NCBI GenBank assembly: GCA_037693485.1 | Contig: CM075346.1 | Location: 126,530,001 to 126,594,000 of the forward strand | Source of the DNA: Kitagawia praeruptora | Taxonomy: Eukaryota > Streptophyta > Magnoliopsida > Apiales > Apiaceae | Direction: 5' to 3' | Length of the DNA stretch: 64,000 bases | The notes under the pieces: model-generated | What the model saw: the letters and a program-made list of their open reading frames with translations, nothing else | What the model was told of the DNA's origin: nothing | The model's database searches: none | Shown: positions 1 through 12,924 of the stretch, in pieces | Layout: every line of letters starts with the position of its first letter | Numbering within the stretch: position 1 is the stretch's first letter | Program-made: the position numbers and the translations under genes

Positions 1-901
1 TAGAATGAGCAAAGTGCACTATTATTCCAGAGATTGCAAAGTATTGCTATTGCAGCCATGTTCTCTCTCTATGTAGATTTTTTACTTCCCAGAAGTCTCA
101 GTAATGAAAGACTATTTTATATGTACAGTCAGCATAGTCTTGGCTAGCCCCTCCCTGGTTCTTCCAATGCTGAAAGCTCTTACTTCTGATTTTCGCATTA
201 GAACAGTCTGATAAAAAACAGTCCAAATTGGCAAAGATTAAGAATATATGAATCTCTGCCACTAGAGACTCTGCTCAACTAAGATTTCTTGCAAGGAGAG
301 TAGACAGATGTGAAAAGACAGATCCAAACCAAATTAATAACCACATTTGCTCAAAAAGCACGCAAGCAAGCAAGCACATCAACAATATTTATCATTTTCC
401 TACCCTACCCAGAATGGGACTAAGGATTAAAGACAAGTGAAATGAAATTTATTGGAGAAACAAAGGACCATGCTTTTGTTCTTTAGGGCTCATTAGAGGT
501 GAGAAGTGTTGAACATGTGAGTTACAGTAGAGAGTTGATGGGACAAAGATGAGGAGAAAATGTGCTTATTTCTAAATTGTGGGGGGAAGTGTTCATGAAG
601 AACAAGGAAGGCTTATGCTGATTAAGTGTTTTATGACTCGTGGAAATGCTTCGATAACCTTTTGTCTCTTTTAAATACAATTTTTTAGTACCAAACATTT
701 TGCCCTTTGTATCAATCAGGCTTATTGTCAAGATGAGGCTTTAAGATTTAAACCAATACCCTTTAAGATCAAATATGCAAATTTATATTTAGCGAGAGAG
801 AGAATCAGTATGTAACTATTGCAGATTCGTGGTATAAAATTATAGTTTTTTTTTATCATGCAGAAATATGTTGCCTTATGTCTGTGTTTAACAATTCACA
901 G
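1..901. other. Intronic DNA upstream of the first visible kinase exon
   Basis: AT-rich sequence with no coding exon I can support. It ends in an AG acceptor at 900-901 directly before an exon that opens inside the kinase catalytic domain, so the kinase gene must start left of the window and this stretch is probably its intron. Confidence 0.6.
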
Positions 902-2766
902 GAGCATCTCTTCATTGTTTGTGAACTTCTACGAGCGAACTTGTATGAATTTCAGAAATTCAATAGAGAATCTGGCGGAGAGCCTTATTTTACAATGAGC
1001 AGGTTGCAGGTTTGTTAGCTTATGCTATGCTTTGTTACGTGTAAATTATCCTTCCGTCCTACAAAAAAAGTATCATTTGCCGCCTGGCTCACATCTTCCA
1101 TATTAAGGATTAGATTTCTTATTGAAACACCAGACAATAGGAGGTTCTTGACAAAATTAATAGCATGACAATGCGATTATGATATTAGACTATAACATTT
1201 AATGCTACCATCAGTTTAAACTGAACTCTTTCTTTGGAACAAAAACTAATCTTAAATGCATTATTATTGTGTATGTGGAGCACAATAATCAGGGCTATAA
1301 AAGATGATGATGAATCATAATTGGGTAGCATCAAAACCTTCATGTAATGCTTTCCTGACTATATATGCAGGTTATAACCCGACAATGTTTAGAAGCATTG
1401 GTTTACCTGCACGACCTAGGAATTATTCATTGTGACTTGAAGCCGGAAAATATACTTGTCAAGAGTTATCGGAAATGTGAGATAAAGGTTATTGATCTTG
1501 GAAGTAGTTGCTTTCAAAGTGACAACTTGTCCCTATATGTGCAATCTCGGTCCTACAGGGCTCCTGAAGTCATCCTTGGCCACTCATATGACCAGAAGAT
1601 TGACCTCTGGTCTCTTGGCTGTATCTTGGCTGAGCTTTATTCCGGGGAGGTATGTGCTATCTTAATTTAGTTTATTGGTTGCCCTGAATTTTGTCATTAC
1701 CTGACCATTTTGCTTTGTATGTTGTTAAAATTTTGTGACTGAATTTTATTAGAACCATTATTTGTTACAATCGAAGGTAAGCAGATAGCTATCTTTGTTC
1801 CCAAAGGCTACCTACCTGGGTACTATTATTTCGATGAAAATGAATTAAAAAGTGATCCAAATTTAGTCCACAAAATAACTTAAAGATGAAATGTAGTGAA
1901 AATTAAGAGTAAAAAGGCTAATAGTATAAGGATTTTATTCTATGAAGCCAACGTGATGCAGGGTTTGCTTGCTGGTTTAGAAGGTTTGCTTGCTTGGTTG
2001 ATTACCTTGGCTCGGATATTAGGATCAGTAACCCGGGGAAATTCTCTGAATGCACCATACTGGATACTCCCTCATGCAAGAAGTATATAAAGCACATTAT
2101 ATCTGTAGTTAAGTGCCTCGGTTGAGATTATAATTAGAGCAATACTGGTACAAATAGTACCTAGATAGTATTTAAAGCAATCGAAGTATGTAAGAGAGTG
2201 AGCTTGTGCAACATTTTGCTTGTGTTATCTTCTCAGCATCTATCACTCTAGCAGGTTCTATTTCCCAATGAACCCATTGTAATGATACTTGGACGCATGA
2301 TTGGAATTCTTGGTCCCATAGATATGGAAATGTTAGCTACTGGACAGGATACAGACAAGTATTTTACAAAGGAATATGATCTGTATCACATAAATGAGGT
2401 CAGTATCCTTTACGACTAAATTTGAACACACGGAAATTGCTTTTTGGCGTGAATGATTAATTATTTGTTTTGAGATCACTGAAAATAGTTGCCTAGTTAA
2501 TGTAGACAACTTAGACAAATTGCTCATCATATACCTATACATCAGTTTAAATATTTATCTGGTATTTTTGTATATAGGATACAAATCAACTGGAGTACAT
2601 AATTCCGGAAGAGTCATCACTCGAGGATCACCTGCAAATTTCTGATGTGGGACTTGCAAATTTCTTGAGGGATTTACTCGAGATAAATCCTTTAAGACGC
2701 ATTACTGCTACAGAAGCACTAGAGCATCCCTGGCTTTCTTACTCTTATGATTCTAGTTTCTGCTGA
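902..2766 (+). CDS. DYRK-family (plant DYRKP) protein kinase, 3' part
   Basis: This is the C-terminal part of a CMGC dual-specificity (DYRK) protein kinase. Four exons join in frame with GT-AG introns: 902-1009, 1371-1649, 2255-2398 and 2578-2766 (TGA). Exon 1 opens with EHLFIVCELL, at the hinge between the lobes. Exon 2 carries the catalytic loop HCDLKPEN (HCD is usual for DYRK/YAK), the DLGSS metal-binding motif in place of DFG, and QSRSYRAPE, the activation-loop end and P+1 region. Exon 3 starts VLFPNEP and exon 4 ends with the last helix of the C-lobe and a short tail. The ATP-binding lobe is outside the window. All visible catalytic-loop residues are intact, so the gene is probably functional. 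From memory the closest Arabidopsis relative is At2g40120. The family phosphorylates Ser/Thr and autophosphorylates Tyr; I infer no specific substrate. Confidence 0.9.
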
Positions 2767-3610
2767 GTGAACATTATTTGCGTGGCTAAGAATCAATATC
2801 TGAAGCAACTCATGAGTTTTTTAATTTTTGGTCAACACAAAACAAGGTTACATTACTGAGATTCCCACTGCCTTTACCATATATTTTTTTTACGGATTGA
2901 GTAATATTGAGGCAATTTCGACGACCTTCAAGACGAGGGACTATTGAGAGAATTGCTATTTCTTTTCCATCCTCTTTTCAGCCCCCTCCTCAATACCTTT
3001 GTTCTTTTTTTGGGAGTGGATTGGTTTATATATGTCACACAATCAAACAATGGTCCATTTATCAGATATTCAGATAGTAAGGGTAAAAAAAAATCATTCT
3101 TCTTTTTGCTCTCGCATCAATGTATACTATTATCTATCCTTTACCAGCTGATGTAGTACCAGTTTTATAAGTTTGATAGATTATGTTTCAAACCATCAGT
3201 GTTCACTCTAAGATTGAGTATGGAGTTAAAAGAACACTGAAATCTATGTCCCCTACAGTTTATGTAAAGCTTGGGTTTACATTGATAATAATACTCCAAT
3301 AATATTTGAGGTTTTGTGGGTGAATGGTGAGTATGTGTTGGTGAGAAACTAACAAATAGGATAAGAAGAGACTTTGATTGATACCATACTCCCATACTCA
3401 TCTATCAATCAATCAACTAGTAATAAAATATAGTCACGTCTCTCTAATAAATAAGACCAAGTATATTTTACAAGGGATCTGGTCTTTGGCAAACGGTTGC
3501 TGCAGTATACCATATTGTAGAAATTTTCTGCGATAAGTATATAGCAGGGGTTTTGATGTGAAAATAGGGGATATTGAAAAGTGTTACTCCGTATATGATG
3601 AATAAGTTAA
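2767..3610. other. 3' flank of kinase gene
   Basis: Probably 3' UTR followed by AT-rich intergenic DNA. No further gene is seen. Confidence 0.5.
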
Positions 3611-3873
3611 TACTCCCTCCGTCTCTAAATATTTTTCCCATTTGAGTTGGACACGTTTGCCAACGCACACTTTTGATCGTTAATATCTTCAATTTCGTAT
3701 TAGTATTAAATATAAAAACTTCACTGTATTAAAGTACTCATAAATACGAATCCAACAAGATCACTCATGACTATATTTGGTCTTATAGATTAGACGTAAA
3801 TTAGTAATTTGTTTCATGTTATGAACAGTCCCGACATATCAAACGAGAGTAGCATTATGAGATGGAGGGAGTA
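3611..3873. mobile_element. Stowaway-like MITE
   Basis: The ends are terminal inverted repeats: TACTCCCTCCGTCTC on the left and GAGATGGAGGGAGTA on the right, with TA as target duplication. This is the signature of Stowaway (Tc1/mariner-derived) MITEs. It has no coding capacity. Its inner sequence reappears in reverse orientation in the element at 5154-5405, so the two are copies of one family. Confidence 0.85.
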
Positions 3874-4533
3874 GGAAACTGTCAAAGCTGTCAATATCCA
3901 GAAGGCCCAGAACATCTCAAGTAATGACTAGTTGAGTGATCTTCTAGTCATGTGGAACAGTTACATGGCCATAACTCCATAACTTACCATAACCAAAGCG
4001 TATAAGATTACAACAAGTGTGATCTGCATATTATGTTTACTAGGAAAAGAAAAAGAGAAAAGTTGCATACATGTGAGTGTTGAGAGATACTGCACTCTCA
4101 GAAGTTAGTGTCAGGTTTGGGTCATTTATTAATAATACATCTGTGAATTGTCCATGTCCATTTATATACTAATGCCCTCTAATAATTGCACATCAAGACT
4201 ACACCTACCTAATCTTCACCCACTTGTGAATTAGTTATGCTTGATAAGTTAAACAAGGTATTTAATTGTGTTAGAAATATTCTTTTGGTTGGTTTGCCTT
4301 TTTAGGGAGGCAAAGGATCTTGTTATAACTATGCCAACAATCTTATTGTTAAGTTTCAAACTAAACTTGCATCTAACTAATCTATAATGGGACTGCTTGG
4401 TCGTACAATGATGCTAAATTGGAGTTGCTTTTATTCTGTCTATCGACTCTATCCATTTAAAGTTGGTTTATTTGAACATTATTCAACTAAATTAAATATT
4501 AAAAATTGAAATTACATACGTAACAAATTACAA
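3874..4533. other. Intergenic, nothing recognised
   Basis: AT-rich sequence between two MITEs. I see no ORF with protein-like composition and no RNA gene. Confidence 0.5.
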
Positions 4534-4543
4534 TTTTTTAATA

Positions 4544-5145
4544 GAGTTAATTGCATTTTGCATCCCCTAACTTTAGTCCAATTTCAATTATGTATATGTA
4601 ATTTCATAAATTGCATTTTGCATCCCCAAAACTTTAAATCATAAGTCAAATCACAACCCCTTATACATTTCTATCAAAAAATAATATTGCTTTTAACGAA
4701 TACATTAACAAATGCGATATAAAATGATTGCAATGATGATATAAATTATAGATTTTAAACATGTAACTAATTTTACATTTTAAAATTCTTTAAATTATAA
4801 TTTAATATTATTTTTTGACCATTAATCAATTATATTATATTTGTAAAAAATTAAACTAATATGTTTCCATTAAATAAAGTTGTGACTATTATGATATATG
4901 ATACGTATAAAATCATTAAAATATATTTGTACCATCTTAAAATATAAATTATATAATCACTACACAATTTTATATCGCATTTGTCAATATAATCGTTAAA
5001 AGAAATATTACTTTTGATAGAAAACGTATAAGGGATTGTGATTTGATCTATAATTTAAAGTTGAGGGATGCAAAATGCAATTTATTAAACTATATATACA
5101 TAATTGAAATTGGAGTAAAGCTGGGTATGCAAAGTGCATTAACTC
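4544..5145. mobile_element. Mutator-like foldback MITE with 10-bp target duplication
   Basis: The ends GAGTTAATTGCATTTTGCAT and TGCAAAGTGCATTAACTC are inverted repeats that continue, diverged, for over 100 bp. They include paired tracts around AAATGCGATATAAAA and TTTTATATCGCATTTG. The element is bounded by an exact 10-bp direct repeat, TTTTTTAATA, at 4534-4543 and 5146-5155. Long terminal inverted repeats with a 9-11 bp duplication fit a non-autonomous Mutator-like element. It has no transposase. Confidence 0.75.
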
Positions 5146-5153
5146 TTTTTTAA

Positions 5154-5405
5154 TACTCCCTCCGTCTCTTATTGTGTTTCCTATATTGACTTTGCACACT
5201 GTTCATTATAAGCGATTGATTATTAATTTACGCATAATTTATAAGATAAAATATAGTCATGAATGATCTTGTTGGATTCGTATTTATGAGTACTTTAATA
5301 CAGTGAAGTTTTTATATTTAGTACTAATACGAAATTCAAGATATTAATAATCAAAAGTGTGCGTTGTCAAACGTGTTTTTAAAAACAGAAAAGATGGAGG
5401 GAGTA
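5154..5405. mobile_element. Stowaway-like MITE, inverted copy of 3611-3873
   Basis: Starts TACTCCCTCCGTCTC and ends GATGGAGGGAGTA with a TA duplication. Inner sequence is the reverse complement of the element at 3611-3873. Its left TA lies inside the right target duplication of the Mutator-like MITE, so it inserted there later. Confidence 0.85.
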
Positions 5406-7334
5406 TGTAGTTGAAGTTGAGATAATATTATGTAAACAACATAATGCGCGTGGATTCTTAAAACATTTTCAGTGGCGGGGAAAGAAATGGTCTAGGTATC
5501 TAAGATATAACATAAGCCTCCAAAATGTCAATTCTTATTGGCAGATTCCATTGCCAAACTTTTATTTTCCACCTCTTTAATTTTTTTTTTCTTCTACTTT
5601 TTTTGACGGCTATACACTTCTCTCTCACGCTATCAAAGCGTGTGACGTTTAGTACTTTCACAGTGTTTTTTTGTTTAGATAAGTAGTAAATGTTGTTTTC
5701 AGTAAATAGAAAAACCTATTACTAAAAAAAAATTAAAAAAATTAGGCTATTAGTAATGTCAATAACAAATTGAAAAATAAATGAATTTGTATATTTTTTT
5801 TATATCTAATGCATATGTAAGTTAATATTTTTATAATAGGTTTATTTTCATTGGTCGTATACATAACTCATAAGTTATAAATTATTCAAAAATTAGGTAT
5901 GTGGCTTGTATAAATAAGATATAACATTATAATGAGATTAAAAATAAATATGTTTATGCTAGACTATATTTGTTTAAATTAAAGATTGATGAACTTGGAT
6001 TTTTTATGATGTATAAAAATGCTAAGACAAAAATTGAACAAAATATTTCATATTTATTTATCCCAAATATCACAAATTAAAATATCAAATTCAATAGTAC
6101 GAGTTCTAACTCAATCGATACTCCAATGCACTGACCTATACTTCAAATATCACAAATTAAAATATCAAATTCAATAGTGCGAGTTCTAACTCAATCGATA
6201 CTCCAATGCACTGACCTATACTCTATCATACTCATTTGGAAGTAGCGTTCCTATTAGTATTATGGATATTTAAGATTATATTTACTATATATAAGATATT
6301 AATATTTTGAACCTATTTTATTGAAAATTATGTATTTTAGACATTCACCTCATTATAAGAGTAATTGGTTAAAAGAATTAGCATTGTAATGTACCAATTT
6401 CTTTTGTAAGAATTATGAAAAAGACAGTTTTATTTATATTTAGAATCGATATTTTAGCAAATATTATGATTATAACTAATTTATTTGAATTTCCAATATC
6501 TTGTTAAATTTTAAAATCCTTTTTTATTTTAAATTTATTCAGATAAATATTATAAAAAATAATTATTTTCCAGCAAGTGTTATACATAAGAATTCGGTAC
6601 AAAAGTTAAAAAAATTGATAAAATACTGGAAAAATAAGAAAAATGAGTGAAATATATAAAATTAAATAAACATTTTTTAGAAAATTAAATTTTGAAATGT
6701 AAAAAATAATTTTTTAAAAAATAAAGAATTGAGAGAGAAAAAATGGATAGTGTCAAAGACTCAAAATTCCTACCACTACAATTTTTTTTAAAGGATTATC
6801 ATTATAAATTTAGAAAATTGATCAATAAGTTTCATGCATTACTTTTCAAGATCTAATCGATATTTAATTGATATGTGAATTACAAAAATATCTATGATAG
6901 AAAAAAAATTAACTAATTTCATTATTGAGAAATTTTGGAAATTAAAATATATAAAAAAATAAAATTGGAACTTAAATAGTGAACAAAGAAAATTAATTAA
7001 TACAGTAATTCCCTAAATTTAAAAATTACAACAAAAAGAGAGGATCTCTTACAAGTGTGATAATCCCAAGGAAACAAAGTAAAGTAAAATAAAAAATACA
7101 ACAATAAAAAAGGCGCGTCTCTCCACCCCTCACCCCCTGGGTCTCCCCCAATCTAAAATCTATCTATATCCCCCGCTTCGTCGAGGCACCACCCTTGACC
7201 ACACCTATACACACAACTTGATGTATCTATCCCTCCCTCACCTTTTTCCACACCATTTCTACATATATAAATAAACTTAAACACACTAAAACTATAACTA
7301 TACACACTGATTGCTGAATATTTCACTCTAATTT
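5406..7334. promoter_or_regulatory. AT-rich intergenic DNA and promoter of the phosphatase gene
   Basis: Very AT-rich with homopolymer runs and no gene. From about 7100 it turns C-rich, then holds a TATA-like ACATATATAAATAAAC near 7261-7276, about 60-70 bp before the ATG at 7335. This is a plausible core promoter and short 5' UTR. It also contains the 80-bp tandem duplication listed separately. Confidence 0.45.
6064..6223. repeat. 80-bp direct tandem duplication, two copies
   Basis: Two adjacent copies (6064-6143 and 6144-6223) starting CAAATATCACAAATTAAAAT. They are nearly identical, with an A/G difference near the middle, and so are recent. Confidence 0.9.
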
Positions 7335-10300
7335 ATGGCGGAGCTAGGGAGCGGTGAAGTGTACGCGCCGCCGCGAACGATTCAGGCGTGGAAGACGATA
7401 TTGAATTGGTTGAGTTTTTTCTTTCAGATCTTCTTACAGATCATTCTTAAGGCTTCGCCGGCGAATTTCTCGCATTTGCTTTCTACGTCGTCGTTTAGGC
7501 CTTTGCCTGATGTTGAATTGTCGGAGGTCAGTCAGGATGATACGGCGGTCAATGTGTCGGAGTCCGGCGGTGGCCGGAGGGACTGGCCGTCGGAGAAACT
7601 CACGGTGTGTTGATTGTTGATTGTTTAATTCATCTCGAATTGTGTTGTATGTATATGTGTGTGATTTTGAAGTGATTTAAGTTGAGGATGTATGTATAGA
7701 GGTTTGTGTGGTTAGTTTTTCGTATCGTAAAATGTTGTGTTCTTTATTTTCGTAGTTTAGAATTAAGATGTCCAATTAAGTGTGAAAGTTATGCAACTGA
7801 GGGGAGGATGGCTTAGATCATATTTTTAAAGTAATTAGAAGTTCAGTGATGGTGTAGATACTATCGACAAGCAAGGAATTTAATGAGCCTAAGATAGTGA
7901 AGGAATATAAGCAAGTGAAGCAAATTGAAGTTTGTTGATGAATATGGTAGTCAATTTAGTCTCTTATTATGCCTTGTTTTGTTGGAAAGAATGAAATGGT
8001 TTGAAAATGGCATCAAATCTACACTTCAGCGGCCATTTTTTCATTAATTTGCAGTCATTTCTCCATCAAATCACAAAAATTATATTCAGAGCTCAATTCC
8101 ACCGATTTAGGGATGGTTGCTTGTTCTTCTACTCATGTCCTTGACTAGTCTTATCACAATTTTTTGCATCCCCTCATTTTCTTTGCTCTTTCTTCTTCTC
8201 ATAATTCTCTTCCACCTTTAGCTTTCTTCATGGTTTGTCATTTATTTCATTCAAATCGAACAGAGTGTAATAGGTATAACTGTATAAGATTCACTTTTTC
8301 CCACCTTAATGTTTTCATGCCTGGTTATTCTTTATATGCTATGTAATCTTTGGGGGGGTTCTTACGAATAAACAATGTAGTAAGGTTCTCTATAATTGTT
8401 ATCATTTTCTTTTGTGCTTTTAGGTTTTAATTTCCTTATGGAATATTGGAATGGTTCAATGAATTGTTTTGATATAAGTATCGGTTGTATTAAGTTGGCT
8501 ATTAAATTTAGGGCAAGTGCCAATATCACAATTTCACGAATGATTGAACTATATTTATATTATAGATGACTTTGATGGTGGTTCTTGGGACTAAGAATCT
8601 ATAGCTTTAAAATTTGATAGAAATTTGTCAACATTGCATTGGGCACTTTAACCATAGTGTATATTAGCAACTACTTAATTTCTTGAGCCTCTTTTTGCTG
8701 TACATTCATGCTGGGAATTTGACAGTTCACACGAAGGAATCCGATAGATAATTGTTAATATATGTTCAACGTCCCTCGAATTAACTTTAACTTATTGTAC
8801 GGGACACTCCTCTTTTTATGCCATGCAGAAAGTGGCTAGTACTTCACTCAGATGTACGTTCTTATCAGTGTGTAAGACAATCAAGGAGCTTATGCTTTTG
8901 TCAACCTTGAATTAAGTAACCAACATATTTTTATCGAAGAGCTTGTGATTTTCTCAACCTGGAATAGCCGTTCGTCTCTTTATATTTGCTGAGACAAAGT
9001 CGAACAATCAACAAAATCAGAGCTAAAGATTTCACATGTCTGACAATGAAATGCCTGGTGTAGTAGATGAGTTTGACCGAAAAAGGGTGTAAATATTAAT
9101 CGTATCCTCTCAATGATGAGTAACCTTACTTTCTAATGAGCCAATTTTCATTTGAGTTAAGGATAAGTTAGAGAAAAATGGGAGCTAAACTATTTCACTT
9201 CTTGTAATGTATCGTAATAGCAAGTGTGTCAAGTTAAATCTCTGCAAAAAAGAAGTTAGGGGACTTGTACATCCCTCTTTTATCTCTAAATTCATTTTAA
9301 TTTTTAAGTTGCAATCATATGCAGGTGGTTCTTGACTTGGATGAAACTTTGGTGTGTGCATATGAGACATCTAGCTTGCCTGCTATTCTTCGTGAGCAGG
9401 CCACAGAAGCTGGATTGAATTGGTTTGAGTTGGAATGTATATCTTCTGACAAGGTAAATTTACTTATTTATATTTTTGGAAACTGCTACGAAAGAATCTT
9501 TTATAATGTTCTCTGATTTGATGTGAAGGAAATTGAAGGAAAGCCAAAGGTCAACTATGTAACAGTGTTTGAACGCCCCGGATTGCGTGAATTCTTAAAA
9601 CAACTCAGTGAATTTGCAGATCTTGTGCTATTTACTGCAGGACTTGAAGGTTTGCAGCTAATTGTTACTTTTTCTTTTTAAATCTTGAAAATCATGACAC
9701 TGTATAATCCTTGAATATCTTGACTTCCTGTAGGCTATGCCAGGCCACTTGTTGACAGAATAGATGATATAAATTGCTTGAGTCGCAGGCTTTATCGGCC
9801 CTCAACGATTAGCACGTAAGTAGTTCTGTAGCTATTTGAATCATGGGTTCCTCTTGCTGATTTTAATCATTCTTTCCTTGTGTTCACTTCAGTTGACAAT
9901 TACATTACCCACTATTTTGTTTAATGTCTACAAAGGATGGTTCCGAATTCTGCGCATATAAGTCATATATTCTTTATTACTTTCTAAAGTTAGGTCCACC
10001 CTTCCTAACTTTATATATTTTGACTACACTATAGGGGACTAGAAATATGTTTCTTGAGCCTAATCATTTGGAGGGTTATATCTGATTGGATTTAACATAT
10101 GAATAAGGTTTGAGAGTTAAGAGTCAGAGGTTCGCAAATTGTCCTGGAAGGTAGATCATTGTTGTAATTGATTTGTTATCATCCCTTCATCTTTTGGAAA
10201 ATTGGAACCTATTTAATCCTTCCAATTTTTCCAATTGTTTCGTGTTATTTCTTTTAAAGTATTTCTTTTATGGTTGGTAATGGTAATTTGGTCTGTCTCA

Positions 10301-10862
10301 TTACTGCATTTTATTAAGCAAGATCTCGTTGCTCTATGAATCACAGGGAATATCGAGAGCATGTAAAGGATTTATCTTGTATATCAAAAGATTTTTGCCG
10401 AATTGTCATTGTAGACAACAATCCATTCAGTTTCTTATTGCAACCTGTGAATGGAATTCCATGCATTCCATTTTCTGCTGGACAACCTCACGATGAACAG
10501 GTACCAATGATGTTATGTCATATTATCTCTTAGTTACAGTAGTATCATAGCAGAAAAAGCATGTTTTTCAACCAAGATAAATTTTGCCCTGTGTTATAAC
10601 TCCAGGCTTCCTGCAGTATTGTTTTCTGTGGCTTGTTTACAAATACTAAATGAATTTAACTTGGTTTACATACTACTAAATGAATTCATGTGAATATTTT
10701 TCTGCAAAACTTGATCAGCTTCTACAGGTCCTCCTTCCACTCCTTAAACACCTATCTCAGCAACAAGACGTGAGGCCTGTACTATATGAAAGGTTCCACA
10801 TGCCGGAATGGTTTCAAAAGCATGGAATTCCTGCTTCTGGTCCTGGATTGAGGATAACATGA
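7335..10862 (+). CDS. SCP1/CTD-like small phosphatase (HAD superfamily, NIF domain)
   Basis: Six exons: 7335-7604, 9325-9453, 9529-9649, 9734-9815, 10347-10500 and 10719-10862. They join in frame (900 nt, 299 residues) with GT-AG introns. Exon 1 encodes a hydrophobic stretch (about residues 21-40, NWLSFFFQIFLQIIL) that could anchor the protein in a membrane. The catalytic DxDxT motif is DLDET, with nucleophile Asp94 and acid Asp96. Later blocks include FERPGLREFL, the LFTAGLEGYA Thr motif, the conserved VDNNPFSF acidic motif, and a PEWF C-terminal segment. All core HAD motifs are intact. The family dephosphorylates Ser/Thr, classically the RNA polymerase II CTD; the substrate of this plant branch is not evident from sequence. 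From memory the Arabidopsis counterpart is At3g55960, next to CCR3, as here. Intron 1 is 1.7 kb. Confidence 0.93.
7605..9324. other. Intron 1 of the phosphatase gene
   Basis: Spans from GTGTGTTG to an AG acceptor at 9323-9324. T-rich, with no repeat or ORF that I can support. Confidence 0.7.
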
Positions 10863-11539
10863 GCACGTTGTATGCATAAGAATTTCTCCTCCACCTCAGA
10901 GGCAACTAAACTGGTACTCTCTGCATTAAGGGCATCATGACCTCATTAGAATCTCAAATTTTTGTATAGCATGATTTATACACCAGAGGCACGGTGATAA
11001 CCCCATTCATTAGTTCTTGTAACAAACCTCTACCTGCTATTTATGCCAGTATGTAAAAACTCCGAATCTTTGTAGCATTGTTTAAAGATGGCAATGTATA
11101 AATATGTATGTTTTAAGTGATGTAACCTGTTCTTTTATCAATAATTCTTCCCACTTTATATTATTATCAGCTTTATTGCTCAATTTTACGACAACTTCTT
11201 GTACATTCTGACATTCTATTGATTGCTTTTGTTTCCCGAGGATTGTCTCGCCATTATTGATCAGCCAAGCATTGCTATTTACCAGGATCATCAAAACAGC
11301 ACAAATTTAAATTGTAGAACTAATACATCGAGAACCCGAATGAGATTTCATTTCGTTACCATTTTACCAAAATCATCAAAACTGCCTAGAAGCTTTTTAA
11401 TGTCTTGGGACTGAAGTGGCACCGGCCTTATTATTTAGTACTAATAAAAGTGTGTGCATAGTCATAGAAACTGTTCTTGTTGGTATGAATTTCTGTATAT
11501 GTTTGACCTGAGCTTTTGTTAGATATGAACATAATAAAT
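10863..11539. other. 3' UTR and flank of the phosphatase gene
   Basis: Non-coding sequence after the TGA. No gene seen up to the Tourist-like MITE. Confidence 0.5.
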
Positions 11540-11542
11540 TCA

Positions 11543-12039
11543 GGGCCTGTTTGGCTTTCCGTTTTTGTGACAACTTATGGCTTATAATGCCATAAGCACT
11601 TATGGGGGGTGTTTGCCAAAATAAGTTTTAGCTCAACTTATAACTTATAAGCCCATAAGTTGAATGTTAGGAAATCCTAACATTCAACTTATGCTTATAA
11701 CTTATTTCTCGATATACGTAATATATAATATCCTTCGAATCTTCAAAACCATATATCTCTCGATACATTCATTAGAAAATTGATATGTATATATCAAATT
11801 TCTCTATTCATCGAGATCTATCCATTGATATCCATTGTTATATATAAAAAACAAATATTTTGAAAATTATAAAAAAAAGTTAACTTATAAGTTCTGATTT
11901 ACCCAAACAGTTTACTGATTATAAGTTCTGATTTACCAAACACTTTACTGACTTATAAGTTATGCTCTACTTATCACTTATATGACATAAGTGCTTATAA
12001 GTCATAAGCTACATTTTTTAAGATACCCCAAACACCCGC
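11543..12039. mobile_element. Tourist-like (PIF/Harbinger) MITE, copy 1
   Basis: Left end GGGCCTGTTTGG and right end CCAAACACCCGC are inverted repeats matching the Tourist consensus. A TCA direct repeat flanks both sides (11540-11542, 12040-12042). The inside is rich in palindromic ACTTATAAGT-type tracts. A second copy of the same family lies in reverse orientation at 22921-23406. Confidence 0.8.
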
Positions 12040-12042
12040 TCA

Positions 12043-12528
12043 ATAACAAAGCAGCCCTTCATTCATACAGTATTACAGTAGGTGTGTTTTGTGTGTCCTT
12101 ATATATTAAAAGAAATCATATATTGAGGTCCACATGCATCCTACAAAATACAAACTGCTCTGGGATTGTACATATTATAAGCTTGTAAAAGGGACCGACT
12201 ACCTTACAGTTACGCAGTCTGGGATTTTTATTCAACAAATTATGTTTAAGCTTTAAACACATTTGCATATACAATTATTATGTAAACATCATCATTATCA
12301 TTGTTCTTCACACCTAAGATTTCATACATAAAACAGTCTTGTTTAATGATTTGCTTGTTTTTTGACCCTTGGAATCGTGTTGTATATTTATGTTAATATT
12401 TTCATATTTAATCCAATTGCTCCCTACCATTTTTTAACTCATTTCCAGGAGTTGGTACACATGTGACATGTTTCTGTTTCTTTTTAATAATGAAGCATTA
12501 TGTTTTTTATTCACAACTTAAGCAGTAA
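12043..12528. other. Intergenic, nothing recognised
   Basis: AT-rich DNA between two MITEs, no supported gene. Confidence 0.5.
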
Positions 12529-12537
12529 TAAACAAAT

Positions 12538-12915
12538 GGGGTCTGTTCTATGGCAAACATTTGCCATAGAACTGTTTCCCAACATATGGCTCCAGGACCG
12601 TTGGATCGTTGATCCAACGGTCCTGATTTAAAAAAAAATTTACACCGTACCGCAGAAACTTTCCGCGGTACGGAGTAATTACAAAAATGTCCTCACTGTT
12701 CACGTACCGCAGAAAGTTTCTGCGGTACGGTGAACAGTAGATTTTTGATGTGAAAACAGGGGGCAGTTTTGTAATTACCCCGTACCGCGGAAAGTTTCTG
12801 CGGTACGGTATAATTTTTTTTTTAAACCCCAGCCGTTGGATCAACGATCCAACGGTGTAGGAACCATATGTTGTGTAACAGTTCCCTGGCAAATGTTTGC
12901 CAGAGACCGTGTGCC
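12538..12915. mobile_element. Mutator-like MITE built of nested palindromes
   Basis: The element is bounded by an exact 9-bp direct repeat TAAACAAAT (12529-12537 and 12916-12924). Its two halves are inverted copies of each other, and each half contains its own perfect hairpins. These lie at 12545-12572 (arms GTTCTATGGCAAA), 12595-12623 (arms GGACCGTTGGATC), 12645-12673 (arms CCGTACCGC), 12703-12729 (arms CGTACCGCAGAAA), 12781-12807 (arms CGTACCGC), 12833-12855 (arms CCGTTGGATC) and 12886-12903 (arms CTGGCAAA). It is GC-rich against an AT-rich background. The long minus-strand open frame across it simply reflects the repeats and is not a gene. Confidence 0.85.
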
Positions 12916-12924
12916 TAAACAAAT

